A stretch of DNA of 64,000 nucleotides from Neoakkermansia glycaniphila (GTDB taxonomy: Bacteria; Verrucomicrobiota; Verrucomicrobiia; Verrucomicrobiales; Akkermansiaceae): contig NZ_LIGX01000040.1 in NCBI RefSeq assembly GCF_001683795.1, forward strand, positions 1 to 64,000. The letters run 5' to 3'. The position numbers were made by a program, and so were the translations under genes. How positions within the stretch are numbered: position 1 is the stretch's first letter; every line of letters starts with the position of its first letter. Shown in pieces: positions 26,268 through 33,665 of the stretch. Below the pieces are notes generated by a model that saw only the letters and a program-made list of their open reading frames with translations, ran no database searches and was not told the DNA's origin.

Positions 26268-26781
26268 CGCTCCCTCCTTCCTCTCCGGGTTCACCAGGTT
26301 CATCAGCCACCGGAACAACAGGCTCCGCCGGGGGCGCCACCTTCTTCTTCCGCGTCCTCGTACCCGCCGCCAGCTGAGCCTTGTACTCGCGGGCGCGCTT
26401 CTGCCTCCGCCGATGATGATACCTCAGCTTTTCAAGCAACCGGCGAACCTGCTCCTTCTTGCGGCGAATCTCGCGCTCGGCATCCTGCTTCGTCTGATAC
26501 TCTCTCTCCTTCAATTCCTCGACCTCTTTCTCAAACTTGGAACATCCCTCAACCGCCACATAATAACATTTCTGAATATGTTTATATTTTTCATGCTTTG
26601 CTTCCGCTGCTTGCCTTTGGGCTTCACTGATTGAAAGACGATCCAAAAGCTCCAAGGCAAAATTCTTCCACCATTCCGAAAAATAGGAAAAAAGCGGCAT
26701 ATCCTCATCAGAACTACTTTTCAATTTATTGATCATCTCATCCATCAAGGGAGTTACTTTTTTGTCAAGGGGTTTATTCAT
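26251..26781 (-). CDS. Hypothetical coiled-coil early protein
   Basis: 176 aa. The middle (about 50-135) is a strongly charged coiled coil, followed by a basic stretch (RYHHRRRQKRAREYK) and an acidic Pro-rich tail. A nucleic-acid-binding role is possible from the basic stretch; otherwise unrecognised. Confidence 0.6.
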   Translation of the reverse strand: MNKPLDKKVTPLMDEMINKLKSSSDEDMPLFSYFSEWWKNFALELLDRLSISEAQRQAAEAKHEKYKHIQKCYYVAVEGCSKFEKEVEELKEREYQTKQDAEREIRRKKEQVRRLLEKLRYHHRRRQKRAREYKAQLAAGTRTRKKKVAPPAEPVVPVADEPGEPGEEGGSDASVQ

Positions 26782-26784
26782 CGT

Positions 26785-27072
26785 TCAATTAAAGGGAAAA
26801 AGTTGAAAAAACCAGCACGCCAGCAGAACCAGCGCCCAGAAAACTGCAAGCACAGCCACCACCCCGGCGGCTGAGGAAAAACGGGGCCTTGCCGTGGGAA
26901 AATGAAGCTGGTGAACCTCATCCTCAGTCAGCCCGGCATCGAACACCGGCGGAGCATCCATCCGGCAATGCACGTAGAACGTCGCCGCCCGCACCGCAGA
27001 ATACGGCACACCATCCGCACCCCGCGCCACGTTCACGGGAAGATCTCTCTTATTTCTTTCATTCGGTTTCAT
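26785..27072 (-). CDS. Small membrane-anchored early protein
   Basis: 95 aa with a soluble N-terminal part and one C-terminal membrane segment (AAGVVAVLAVFWALVLLACWFF, about 68-89). It lies 3 bp downstream of the methyltransferase gene. Unrecognised. Confidence 0.6.
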   Translation of the reverse strand: MKPNERNKRDLPVNVARGADGVPYSAVRAATFYVHCRMDAPPVFDAGLTEDEVHQLHFPTARPRFSSAAGVVAVLAVFWALVLLACWFFQLFPFN

Positions 27073-27075
27073 CTA

Positions 27076-27888
27076 TCAAAAAAGCATGGGTTGGGGTTGG
27101 TAGTTGAGCCAGAGGACTTCTGTTTTCGCCTGTCCTTGCGTCGTGTGGGAAACCGTGCTCTCCCTCCACCATCCGGGCAGACGGTCATTGTACATTTCGG
27201 AGTCATAGCCAGACAGTACGACACGACCCTTTAACTCCTGCAGGAACGCGAGAAGCTGTTCGTGATCGGCGTCTCGGTAATCATGCGCATAGCGGAACCG
27301 TTTGTTCCGCGTTTCCTGAATGTACGGCGGATCCACATAGTGGAGCGTGTCCGGCGAATCGTATCTGGACATGATGGACAGGGCGTCCATTTTGTTAATC
27401 TCGATATTGCGACTCCTCAGTTCCGCGGCGCACTCTCGCACTACGTCAGGATATTCACGCCATGTCTTCGGGTAGGGCGTTGTCCTGGTCAACCCGTCGC
27501 GCTTGAATCCCGGTTTATAGATGCCACCGCCGTAACTCATCATGGAGTTGATGGCAAATCTCAAGGCATCCTCTACCGGGTCGCCCGTAAGATCGAACGA
27601 CCGGCTATACGCCTCTTGTGCGTACGGGGTCAACTCAATCAGGCGTGCCAGTTTTTCGGATTGAGCAGGATCCTTCAAAACCTCGAAAAAATTCACCACT
27701 CTGTCGTCAAGATCGTTGTAAACCTCAAGGAATGCGGGTGTTTTGTTGAGTAGAACCGCGGCAGATCCTCCAAACGGCTCAACGTAGAATTTATGCTCAG
27801 GGAAAAATCCGATGATCCACGGCGCGATTCTGTTTTTGCCGCCGGGGTACCGGGCCAAGGCTCGTTTACGGGGTGACTTGGTGTCCAT
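27076..27888 (-). CDS. Dam-like DNA adenine-N6 methyltransferase
   Basis: 270-aa D12-class adenine methyltransferase; such phage enzymes protect their DNA against host restriction or mark it for replication. The AdoMet site is visible as ARYPGGKNR (about 12-20) and VEPFGGSAAVL (about 36-46), and the catalytic motif IV as YVDPPY (about 183-188). The ATG at 27888 forms a TGATG overlap with the HNH gene; GTG at 27891 is an alternative start. No matching restriction gene is seen next to it, though an HNH endonuclease is immediately upstream. Confidence 0.9.
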   Translation of the reverse strand: MDTKSPRKRALARYPGGKNRIAPWIIGFFPEHKFYVEPFGGSAAVLLNKTPAFLEVYNDLDDRVVNFFEVLKDPAQSEKLARLIELTPYAQEAYSRSFDLTGDPVEDALRFAINSMMSYGGGIYKPGFKRDGLTRTTPYPKTWREYPDVVRECAAELRSRNIEINKMDALSIMSRYDSPDTLHYVDPPYIQETRNKRFRYAHDYRDADHEQLLAFLQELKGRVVLSGYDSEMYNDRLPGWWRESTVSHTTQGQAKTEVLWLNYQPQPMLF

Positions 27889-28355
27889 CACTCGCTCTCC
27901 TTTCCGCTCTCAGGCTCGTACTTATCGCACACATTGCTATCAAATGATAGGGTCGGAGGCTCCACGTCACTGAGAAGAAGCGATGGATGACCGCAAGTAA
28001 GCGGATATGCGAATACTTCGAAATACTTACAATTTCCGCAAGTGTTCGGAGCATTATCATCATCCTTTTGCCGTTCCGCCCGCGTTGCGGCTGCATTACG
28101 CTGCCGCTTGCCGAGGTCGAGCCGGTTGTGGCATCGCTGGCACAAAGCAATCAGGTTAGGATATGCGTTGTTGATCTCTGGGTCGGCCAGCCACTCGCAA
28201 TGATGGACGGTCAACACGACTTTGCTCTTAGTCAAGGGGTGAGGCTGATGGTTGACAGCTCCGCACAGCTCGCACTTGTTCCCGGCTCGCTCTCGCTGCG
28301 CCTTGCTGATCTCTGCCCAGTTGGCCGGGTACTTGGATTTGTCCTTAATTGGCAT
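27888..28355 (-). CDS. HNH endonuclease with extra zinc-ribbon tail
   Basis: 155 aa from the ATG at 28355, which has GGAGG upstream. The HNH core is clear: CELCG, VLTVHHCEW, then NLIALCQRCHNRLD. The C-terminal ~55 residues add a second cysteine module (CGNCKYFE, LTCGHP, CDKYEP) that may be a substrate-binding zinc domain. HNH nucleases often act in phage packaging or nick competing DNA. TGATG-coupled to the methyltransferase. Confidence 0.85.
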   Translation of the reverse strand: MPIKDKSKYPANWAEISKAQRERAGNKCELCGAVNHQPHPLTKSKVVLTVHHCEWLADPEINNAYPNLIALCQRCHNRLDLGKRQRNAAATRAERQKDDDNAPNTCGNCKYFEVFAYPLTCGHPSLLLSDVEPPTLSFDSNVCDKYEPESGKESE

Positions 28356-29022
28356 GGATGGCCTCCTCTCCAATCGTCAACACGGAAGGGCCGTACACGG
28401 TTCTCACTTTGAGCGGTTTCCGTATTCGCAGGCAAGCTATCAAGAGCCGCCGCTCCTCAATGAGATTTGCCTGTGGTTGCCTGAGTGCCGATTTGACTTT
28501 TTGCACTTTGCCGGATCGTAGGACGTGCAAAAGCCCCCATGATTCAGGAAGTTCGGAAATCCCTATGATTCCGGGCTGGCAAATGTAATATCGGAAATCG
28601 CCCATGCCTTTTTCGGGGAGTCGACGGAACGGCTTTTTCGCATCTGACGCGAAATCAGCCTTGCTTGTCTTGGCCTCTACCAGCACGCTACACGCCGACC
28701 GGAATCCGATTGCGTCAGGCTGCTCGGTTGTGATGATGCAGTTTGGTTCGGCGATTGCTACGCTGCACTTCCCGGCATTCAGTAACCATTTTTCTGCGAT
28801 TTTGCACAGTTCGAAATGAGTGAATCCATCCCTGTATTTTCGCAAAAGCTCGCGTCCCGCCTTGTCGGATTTTTTCAAAGCTTCGCAAATAACACATTCT
28901 TCGACATGAAATTTTTCGGCGAGTTGAGCGATGGAAAGTCCATCAGCAACCGCCTTTTTGACGGATTCGGGCGGACACAAGAGATCGACTGCAAACAAGT
29001 TCGCCTGTCGTTCCATGTTCAT
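28345..29022 (-). CDS. PD-(D/E)xK nuclease-like protein with ImmA/IrrE-like N-terminal tail
   Basis: 225 aa. The main domain has EPNCIITTEQPDAIGFR, then VLVEAKTSKADF, then KGMGDFRYYICQPGII and LPESWGLLHV, the pattern of a phage PD-(D/E)xK (VRR/MmcB-type) nuclease with the E-x-K in VEAK. The first ~50 residues (MERQANLFAVDLLCP ... LSIAQLAEKFHVEECVICEALKK) look like the C-terminal part of ImmA/IrrE metallopeptidases, but no HExxH precedes them. Strong Shine-Dalgarno (AAGGAGG) before the ATG at 29022. Coupled to both neighbours. Confidence 0.72.
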   Translation of the reverse strand: MNMERQANLFAVDLLCPPESVKKAVADGLSIAQLAEKFHVEECVICEALKKSDKAGRELLRKYRDGFTHFELCKIAEKWLLNAGKCSVAIAEPNCIITTEQPDAIGFRSACSVLVEAKTSKADFASDAKKPFRRLPEKGMGDFRYYICQPGIIGISELPESWGLLHVLRSGKVQKVKSALRQPQANLIEERRLLIACLRIRKPLKVRTVYGPSVLTIGEEAIHAN

Positions 29023-29216
29023 GGCTTCTCCTCCTTTCCATGACTGACGATTTTTCTGAAAACAAGGATGCTTCCACCAGACACAAAAAATCCTTCGGGG
29101 AGCGTATTTATTTTGAAAAGCTCGAAACCTTCAATGGATAAACGATTCATCTGATGTTCGTACTCTTCGGTATTGAAACCTAAAACCTTAACAACTCGAT
29201 ATTCAAACGTTTCCAT
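29019..29216 (-). CDS. DUF4177-like small protein (internal start)
   Basis: 65 aa from the ATG at 29216, which has a very strong ribosome site (GGAGGAGGGG) inside the longer frame. The sequence FEYRVVKV ... EHQMNRLSIEGFELFKIN follows the DUF4177 pattern of a short beta strand and a helix ending in EGWEL-type residues. Probably an independent gene joined to the Lar-like one by the frame change described there. Confidence 0.6.
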   Translation of the reverse strand: METFEYRVVKVLGFNTEEYEHQMNRLSIEGFELFKINTLPEGFFVSGGSILVFRKIVSHGKEEKP

Positions 29217-29654
29217 CCCGCCCCTCCTCCCTAGCTTCCTCCATCGCCCCCGCCAGCCGGGCTTGCATATCGGCGGGCATGGGGGCGGGGTAACGTCCTC
29301 GCGGAGACCCCAAGGCCACACGCCTACGCTTTCGGCATAGTATTGATTTTCGTCGGAATCCTCGAAAAACCATCCGTAATCCGTGTCGGGAGATGATACG
29401 CTGGCAACCGTAACGCGCTTGCCGTCTAGGAGCTGCACGACGTCTCCAATCTGGATGCGCATACAGGCCGGGAATTTGCTCACAAGCTCTTCCCACGCAT
29501 CCCAGCATTTTTGAATACCGAGGTGGTACGCAATGGGGATTGTTGATAGTCCGCATTCGCAAAATATGCAACTTGTCTCTCCGTCTCCTACTCCATACAC
29601 TAAATTACTTGGTGTATTTCCGCAAATAGGACATTTCGAGTATTCGTGTTTCAT
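29019..29654 (-). CDS. Lar-like zinc-ribbon protein, apparently frame-fused to a DUF4177-like ORF
   Basis: 211 aa as read. The N-terminal ~45 residues (CPICGNTPSNLVYGVGDGETSCIFCECG) match small Lar/restriction-alleviation-type zinc ribbons. After WPWGLREDVTPP the frame gives Cys/Pro/Arg-rich text that looks unnatural, whereas the neighbouring frame gives MPADMQARLAGAMEEAREEG and stops at 29203-29205, overlapping the next start. Two C-runs on the minus strand (29281-29290) lie exactly where the two meet. I infer a one-base indel, by mutation, slippage or sequence error. Start has a strong Shine-Dalgarno (GGGAGGCG). Confidence 0.5.
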   Translation of the reverse strand: MKHEYSKCPICGNTPSNLVYGVGDGETSCIFCECGLSTIPIAYHLGIQKCWDAWEELVSKFPACMRIQIGDVVQLLDGKRVTVASVSSPDTDYGWFFEDSDENQYYAESVGVWPWGLREDVTPPPCPPICKPGWRGRWRKLGRRGGMETFEYRVVKVLGFNTEEYEHQMNRLSIEGFELFKINTLPEGFFVSGGSILVFRKIVSHGKEEKP

Positions 29655-30316
29655 TTCTCGCCTCCCTTAATCTCAATGATTTTGTACTCGACGACCCATA
29701 CCCACGGGTTGCTGTCCCATGCCTTGGCTCCGTTGATGGAGTCGATTATCGACTCATAGGATTCCCGTGGGGTGGAGCATGTGTATTTTTCCCTCCGAAA
29801 GTCAAAATACGCAGTATAACCATACTCTCGCGTGGAGAGCACCCCCTCGGCCATACAATCATCCCATGATATATCCTGCAACCGCTCAACGCGGATGTTG
29901 GTTATCTCAAGCATGATGCGGCTCGCCCAGCGCGGCATGTGGATTGCGGGAATAGACCGCTTGTGATCGACCTTGGCGAGCCATCCTTCGGGGTAGTCCA
30001 TTGGCAGGAATTTATGATCCGCGCCGTAGAGCCAGCTGCCGTCACCATCATTCCAGAGTCGCTCCCTCACCCACAGCTGATCTCCAATCGTGCCGTAGGG
30101 GCATGGGATGCAGATTTGGTTTGAGCCATTGCTTAACATTACAATAGCTATTCCCAATTCATCACCCTTCACGATTTGTTCCGTGAAGAACATTTTGACG
30201 AACTCATACCCTTCCGGGATGTTCTTCAGCCCCGTCATCCGGCGAGTCTGCGTCTTGCGACGGGCAAGGTTCGCCAGCACCATCGGTGCCGACATGAGGA
30301 TTGGTCGTGTGTTCAT
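29651..30316 (-). CDS. ASCH/PUA-like phage protein
   Basis: 221 aa from the ATG at 30316 (TAGGAGG upstream, ATGA overlap with the previous gene). The pattern RPILMSAPMVLANLARRKTQTRR, PYGTIGDQLWVRE, MPRWASRIMLEITNIRVERLQDI, EGV, and the end NPWVWVVEY is common in phage early proteins with an ASCH/PUA-like RNA-binding fold. The exact role of this family is not known to me. Confidence 0.72.
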   Translation of the reverse strand: MNTRPILMSAPMVLANLARRKTQTRRMTGLKNIPEGYEFVKMFFTEQIVKGDELGIAIVMLSNGSNQICIPCPYGTIGDQLWVRERLWNDGDGSWLYGADHKFLPMDYPEGWLAKVDHKRSIPAIHMPRWASRIMLEITNIRVERLQDISWDDCMAEGVLSTREYGYTAYFDFRREKYTCSTPRESYESIIDSINGAKAWDSNPWVWVVEYKIIEIKGGEK

Positions 30317-30891
30317 TTCGTGCCTCCTATCTCGGCAATTCGCATGAAAAACGACGGGACACACACGCCACCCGAATCAGGCATGCGCTTAACATGATCC
30401 GCTGCTTGATTCGCAATCTCCAAGAATACGGCGCGAATAATACCGCAGCTTGACATTCTCTTTGAATATAAACGGAATTTGTCTAGTGGGGGTAAAACGG
30501 AATCCGTATTTCTTCTAATAAGTTCACGCGCCATAAAGACCGGATGTTTCCCGGCGTCCAAAGTGAAATGATCACCGAACGCCGTCATCATCTCGCCGCA
30601 AATCGCAAAATTGGAATCATCCACCTGCACCTCATAAAGTGAAATAACGGCACCCCAACCTTTGAACTGGCGGCGGCGCGAGAACATCTCTTCAAGGATG
30701 GTGAGCTTACGTTTTTCCTCGGATCCAATGCTTTCAACGGAACGAACCATATCATTCCATCCTTTCCGGGAGTGTGAATACATCTTGCATGAAAGGCACC
30801 CATAGAGGCGCGCGCCGCGAACAATCAGCTTACGCCCTGCTTTGAAGCAAACAGGACACGCTGCGAGCTTATTTCTTTTGTCAGCACTCAT
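30313..30891 (-). CDS. Hypothetical early protein with N-terminal zinc ribbon
   Basis: 192 aa. CPVCFKAGRKLIVRGARLYGCLSCK (about 12-36) is a probable zinc ribbon; the rest has no recognised domain. ATGA-coupled to the ASCH-like gene. Confidence 0.6.
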   Translation of the reverse strand: MSADKRNKLAACPVCFKAGRKLIVRGARLYGCLSCKMYSHSRKGWNDMVRSVESIGSEEKRKLTILEEMFSRRRQFKGWGAVISLYEVQVDDSNFAICGEMMTAFGDHFTLDAGKHPVFMARELIRRNTDSVLPPLDKFRLYSKRMSSCGIIRAVFLEIANQAADHVKRMPDSGGVCVPSFFMRIAEIGGTK

Positions 30892-30917
30892 TTTTTATAA
30901 TTGGTGTAATCTGTTAA

Positions 30918-30930
30918 ATCTGTGGCTAAA
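30918..30930. repeat. 13-bp intergenic repeat, copy 1
   Basis: ATCTGTGGCTAAA, identical to 31959-31971; on the minus strand the TAG inside it is the stop codon of the gene at 30926-31189. Flanked here by AATCTGTTAA-type sequence. Confidence 0.55.
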
Positions 30931-31189
30931 CATGAACCCAACGCATCTTCTGGCCGCGTCCACCCCCTTTTTCTGCTTCATCCGGCACAATACCCGCACG
31001 ATCCGGAACGAACCCGGCGCAGGGAACCTGCCACGGGTATCGCAAAAGATCCGGGCAATTTATGTAAAACGACCCATCCTCCCGGAACCGCAAAGGCAGC
31101 GCCTTGATATGAACCCACGCCCCGCCGAACGCCTGAAGCACATACTCCCGCTTCTCCGCCGGACTCATCGCCTTGAAAGCCTTCGTCAT
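30926..31189 (-). CDS. Hypothetical early protein
   Basis: 87 aa. KAMSPAEKREYVLQAFGGAWVHIKALPLRFREDGSFYINCPDLLR is well structured but unrecognised. ATGA-coupled to the FtsK-gamma-like gene upstream; ends in the 13-bp repeat. Confidence 0.55.
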   Translation of the reverse strand: MTKAFKAMSPAEKREYVLQAFGGAWVHIKALPLRFREDGSFYINCPDLLRYPWQVPCAGFVPDRAGIVPDEAEKGGGRGQKMRWVHV

Positions 31190-31791
31190 ACCTCGCCTCC
31201 TTCCATCAAAACAACCCCGTCATCACTGATCACTCCGCGCTTCTTCGCCAGCTCAATCACGGCATCAGCCTCACCTGCATTGATCAAAAACGCCCGTTGA
31301 AGCATCGAATGGCTACACCTCTTCTCACGGATCATCTCGGCCAAGCAGCGGCGGTACAGCTCCTCATTCACCTCTGGAGTTCCTATGCCCTTCAGCTCCC
31401 TCTGCTTCGGACGCGTTGCAAGAATCTCATCCTGAAGCCAGCCACGCTTCAGATATTCGTCATAAGCAGCCGGATCGAACCGGTAATTCATTCGGCATGA
31501 ACTATCCCGCACCTCGTAGGAATCGAGGGCATCAAGCACACGCCCCTCAAACACACTGACAAACCGAAGAACCATCTCCCGCGCCTGAAAAAGACCTTTG
31601 ATAGTCGTCTTTTCATCCAGCACAATATCCAAAAAACTGGGGAACACCTTGGCTTCATCGTAAAAACGCCAATGGACATTCTTTGCGCCGCATACAGTGG
31701 CAATCTTCGCTTCCATATATCCGAGATCCCGGAAATGCGCGTTCGGCATCACATCGGGATTCGCCTTCTTATCTTGTTGTTTCTTGCTCAT
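31186..31791 (-). CDS. Early DNA-binding protein with FtsK-gamma-like winged helix
   Basis: 201 aa from the ATG at 31791. Residues about 150-201 (CSHSMLQRAFLINAGEADAVIELAKKRGVISD) follow the winged-helix pattern of FtsK gamma domains, which read short oriented DNA motifs. The first 145 residues are unrecognised (NAHFRDLGYMEAKIATVCG, TTIKGLFQAREMVLRFV). It is the first gene after a terminator at 31832-31870, so it starts a new transcript or depends on antitermination. Confidence 0.6.
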   Translation of the reverse strand: MSKKQQDKKANPDVMPNAHFRDLGYMEAKIATVCGAKNVHWRFYDEAKVFPSFLDIVLDEKTTIKGLFQAREMVLRFVSVFEGRVLDALDSYEVRDSSCRMNYRFDPAAYDEYLKRGWLQDEILATRPKQRELKGIGTPEVNEELYRRCLAEMIREKRCSHSMLQRAFLINAGEADAVIELAKKRGVISDDGVVLMEGGEV

Positions 31792-31831
31792 GATTTTTTG
31801 TGGGTAAAAATGAAAAGTGGACTTGTGCGCT

Positions 31832-31870
31832 TCAAAAAGACCGGCAGCGGCACGCACGTTCCGCCGCCGG
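31832..31870 (-). terminator. Rho-independent terminator in the early region
   Basis: Arms 31861-31870 and 31841-31850 form a 10-bp GC-rich stem with one G-U pair on the minus strand, followed by a T5 run (complement of 31834-31838). It separates the promoter-proximal early genes from the rest. Confidence 0.6.
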
Positions 31871-31958
31871 GCAGAATCTTATGTACAGTCGTTCAAATCG
31901 TTACTTCATGGCTTCCTCCTTTCCGGTTTTTATGGGAAAATCTTCAAACTCTGCGTCT

Positions 31959-31971
31959 ATCTGTGGCTAAA
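31959..31971. repeat. 13-bp intergenic repeat, copy 2
   Basis: ATCTGTGGCTAAA, identical to 30918-30930 and likewise containing the stop codon of a minus-strand ORF (31967-31969). Confidence 0.5.
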
Positions 31972-32056
31972 AAAACTCGCAAAGAAAAGCCCACCAGGCG
32001 AACGGTCCGAACACGGCACAGCACGCCACATAAAACCAGTCATCCCCCGTCAGCAT
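31967..32056 (-). CDS. Possible 29-aa membrane peptide
   Basis: Starts inside the end of the 121-aa gene and encodes MLTGDDWFYVACCAVFGPFA followed by WWAF and a charged end; nearly all of it is one hydrophobic segment. The ribosome site is weak. Overlap-coupled position is the main support. Confidence 0.35.
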   Translation of the reverse strand: MLTGDDWFYVACCAVFGPFAWWAFLCEFF

Positions 32057-32415
32057 CCGGCCGCCGCCGCCTTCCTTCCGGCAAACTCGTGCATGTGGGT
32101 CATCGCCTGGAAGAAATCTTCCCGGTTGTACCTCTTCACCCCCGCCTTCTTTGCCCGGCCGGCAGCTGCGTCCGGATCCGCAAAATCCTCCGTGGCAAAA
32201 AACCTCACCACGCCGGGAACCACGCCGCCCACCTCCTCCTCGGAAAGCACCCGCCGCAGCTCCACCGCCGCAAACACCTTGTCCACATACGGCAGAGCCA
32301 CCCCGTACCTCACGCCCAGATCCTTCCGGCTCAGCCACGCTTCCTCCACCCCGGCCAGCTTGCGCTCCAACGCAAGCAGCCGACCTTCAAAAAATTGCAG
32401 TTGTTCTTCGCTCAT
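32050..32415 (-). CDS. Hypothetical early protein with excisionase-like helix-turn-helix segment
   Basis: 121 aa. A helical N-terminus (EEQLQFFEGRLLALERKLAG) is followed by WLSRKDLGVRYGVALPYVDKVFAAV, which resembles the 'WLt.keaA..lGvs...v' helix of excisionase-like winged helices. The C-terminal part RYNREDFFQAMTHMHEF is helical. A recombination-directionality or replication role is possible but unproved. Confidence 0.55.
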   Translation of the reverse strand: MSEEQLQFFEGRLLALERKLAGVEEAWLSRKDLGVRYGVALPYVDKVFAAVELRRVLSEEEVGGVVPGVVRFFATEDFADPDAAAGRAKKAGVKRYNREDFFQAMTHMHEFAGRKAAAAGC

Positions 32416-32437
32416 GGGGTATCGTGTGGTTCAAACG

Positions 32438-32662
32438 TCAAGCCTTCGGAGCAGCGGCGCAGGCTTCATACACCGCCTCGAAATCCTCCCGGATACTCTG
32501 GCGGAAACCGAGTGCCGCCTGCAAAGCCTCCTTCTCGCTTCCGTGAGACTTCACCGAAAAATACCGGCAAATCTTCCGGCCGCCCCGGCTCACCGCCACG
32601 CGGTACCCATAAAAAGAAGTCTCCCGGTACGTGTACTTCGTAATATTCTTATGCTTCTTCAT
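32438..32662 (-). CDS. AP2-like DNA-binding early protein
   Basis: 74 aa. TSFYGYRVAVSRGGRKICRYFSVKSHGSEKEALQAALGFRQSI has the three-strand plus helix pattern of AP2-type domains found in phage integrases and homing nucleases. The leader is purine-rich (GGTAACAGGTAAAAGG) directly before the ATG. Confidence 0.6.
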   Translation of the reverse strand: MKKHKNITKYTYRETSFYGYRVAVSRGGRKICRYFSVKSHGSEKEALQAALGFRQSIREDFEAVYEACAAAPKA

Positions 32663-32664
32663 AT

Positions 32665-32711
32665 CCTTTTACCTGTTACCTATTCCCTTTTACCTATTCC
32701 CTATTCCCTGA
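32665..32711 (-). repeat. Purine-rich leader repeat, copy 1
   Basis: Tandem GGTAA/GGGAATA units on the minus strand. The segment, with the adjoining TGATCAGGGAA, is matched at 33631-33665. See findings. Confidence 0.5.
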
Positions 32712-32933
32712 TCAGGCCGGTTGATTCTTCACAAACTTCACCTTCACCATCCCGCACACCTCCTCGTCCTCCGCCACAATGCGGCACCTCTCCCCATTCG
32801 CCCAGAACACGCATCCATCCTCCACGCGCTCCAGCTCATGCAGCCGGCACCCGGCCAGCAGCGTAATGCGCCCTGCCTCCTCCAGCTCTGCATACATCTC
32901 CTTCGTCAGCTCGATAATCATCTTGTCGTTCAT
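32712..32933 (-). CDS. Hypothetical small early protein
   Basis: 73 aa, beta-rich (ITLLAGCRLHELERVEDGCVFWANGERCRIVAEDEEV), unrecognised. Its 3' end (…VKNQPA) and following leader are duplicated in part at the end of the gene at 33661-33864. Confidence 0.55.
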   Translation of the reverse strand: MNDKMIIELTKEMYAELEEAGRITLLAGCRLHELERVEDGCVFWANGERCRIVAEDEEVCGMVKVKFVKNQPA

Positions 32934-32953
32934 CCTGTTGTTTCTTTCTATGG

Positions 32954-32981
32954 TTGCTTGTTATTTTTGAAATGTTATATT
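32954..32981 (+). promoter_or_regulatory. Promoter for a leaderless plus-strand gene
   Basis: TTGCTT (32954-32959), 16-nt spacer, TATATT (32976-32981). The predicted start falls at or next to the ATG at 32989, giving a leaderless mRNA. Confidence 0.5.
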
Positions 32982-32988
32982 CGATCCG

Positions 32989-33513
32989 ATGCTTGAAATA
33001 CTAGACACCTTCTCCATCACGGAAAAAATCATCACTGGCCTCGGTGTCACCGGCGGCATTTCCCTCATCTGCTGGTGCAGAAAAATCATCGCCAGCTGGC
33101 TGAAAAGGCGTATCAACAGAACTCGCCACCTCCTCCGGCCCCACCAAAGCTTCCCGCGCCATACACTTCAGTTCGCACGCCTCGTCCGCCAGCAAAGACA
33201 GCTCATCCTTCGTAACAAAAGGCTTCATGCAGAGATTGCACAGCTGAACCTCCAGTTCTCGCAGAAAAACAAACAAACGGGCGATGATCAGCTGGCCGTC
33301 CTCCTTTTCGCCGCGAAGCAACAGGCTTTTACTGCCGCTCAAGTGGCGCATTCCATCAAGTGGAATCCTCAATTCACTGAACTCATCATCAGCCAATGCC
33401 TGCAGGCGCAAACCATCCGCGCCGCCTACAACTACCTGCGGCCCACACTCTACAGTCTCACCAACCACGGAAGAGCCTTCCTGCTGGAGCAAGGCCTTCT
33501 GCCTCGCCGCTGA
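32989..33513 (+). CDS. Membrane-anchored winged-helix protein
   Basis: 174 aa. An N-terminal membrane segment (IITGLGVTGGISLICWC, about 14-30) is followed by a basic stretch, a coiled coil (QRQLILRNKRLHAEIAQLNLQ) and a C-terminal winged helix (FTAAQVAHSIKW ... YSLTNHGRAFLLEQGLL). This layout is seen in some phage superinfection-exclusion-type proteins; that role is only a guess. It is antisense within the early operon, and an open minus-strand frame of 208 aa (33001-33627) covers it. I prefer the plus frame because of the promoter and the winged-helix text. Confidence 0.6.
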   Translation: MLEILDTFSITEKIITGLGVTGGISLICWCRKIIASWLKRRINRTRHLLRPHQSFPRHTLQFARLVRQQRQLILRNKRLHAEIAQLNLQFSQKNKQTGDDQLAVLLFAAKQQAFTAAQVAHSIKWNPQFTELIISQCLQAQTIRAAYNYLRPTLYSLTNHGRAFLLEQGLLPRR

Positions 33514-33630
33514 ACCACGCCCCCGCAGGTCGATCACTTCATACGGCCAGCCGCAGGGATGCACCGCCATCCGCGGATACTCCTCCCGGTACATGCCGCC
33601 CTCTTTCCCTGAACGTTCTTCCTTCATACT

Positions 33631-33665
33631 CTTACCTTTTACCTGTTACCTCTTCCCTGATCAGG
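33631..33665 (-). repeat. Purine-rich leader repeat, copy 2
   Basis: TGATCAGGGAA next to GGTAACAGGTAAAAGG, the same as 32665-32716 but without the extra tandem GGGAATA units. Confidence 0.5.

Noticed and set aside
33001..33627. Minus-strand 208-aa frame with a ribosome site, in line with the early operon
   Set aside because: Not listed as a gene because the plus-strand frame at the same place has a promoter and a winged-helix pattern; kept open as a finding since the choice is not certain.
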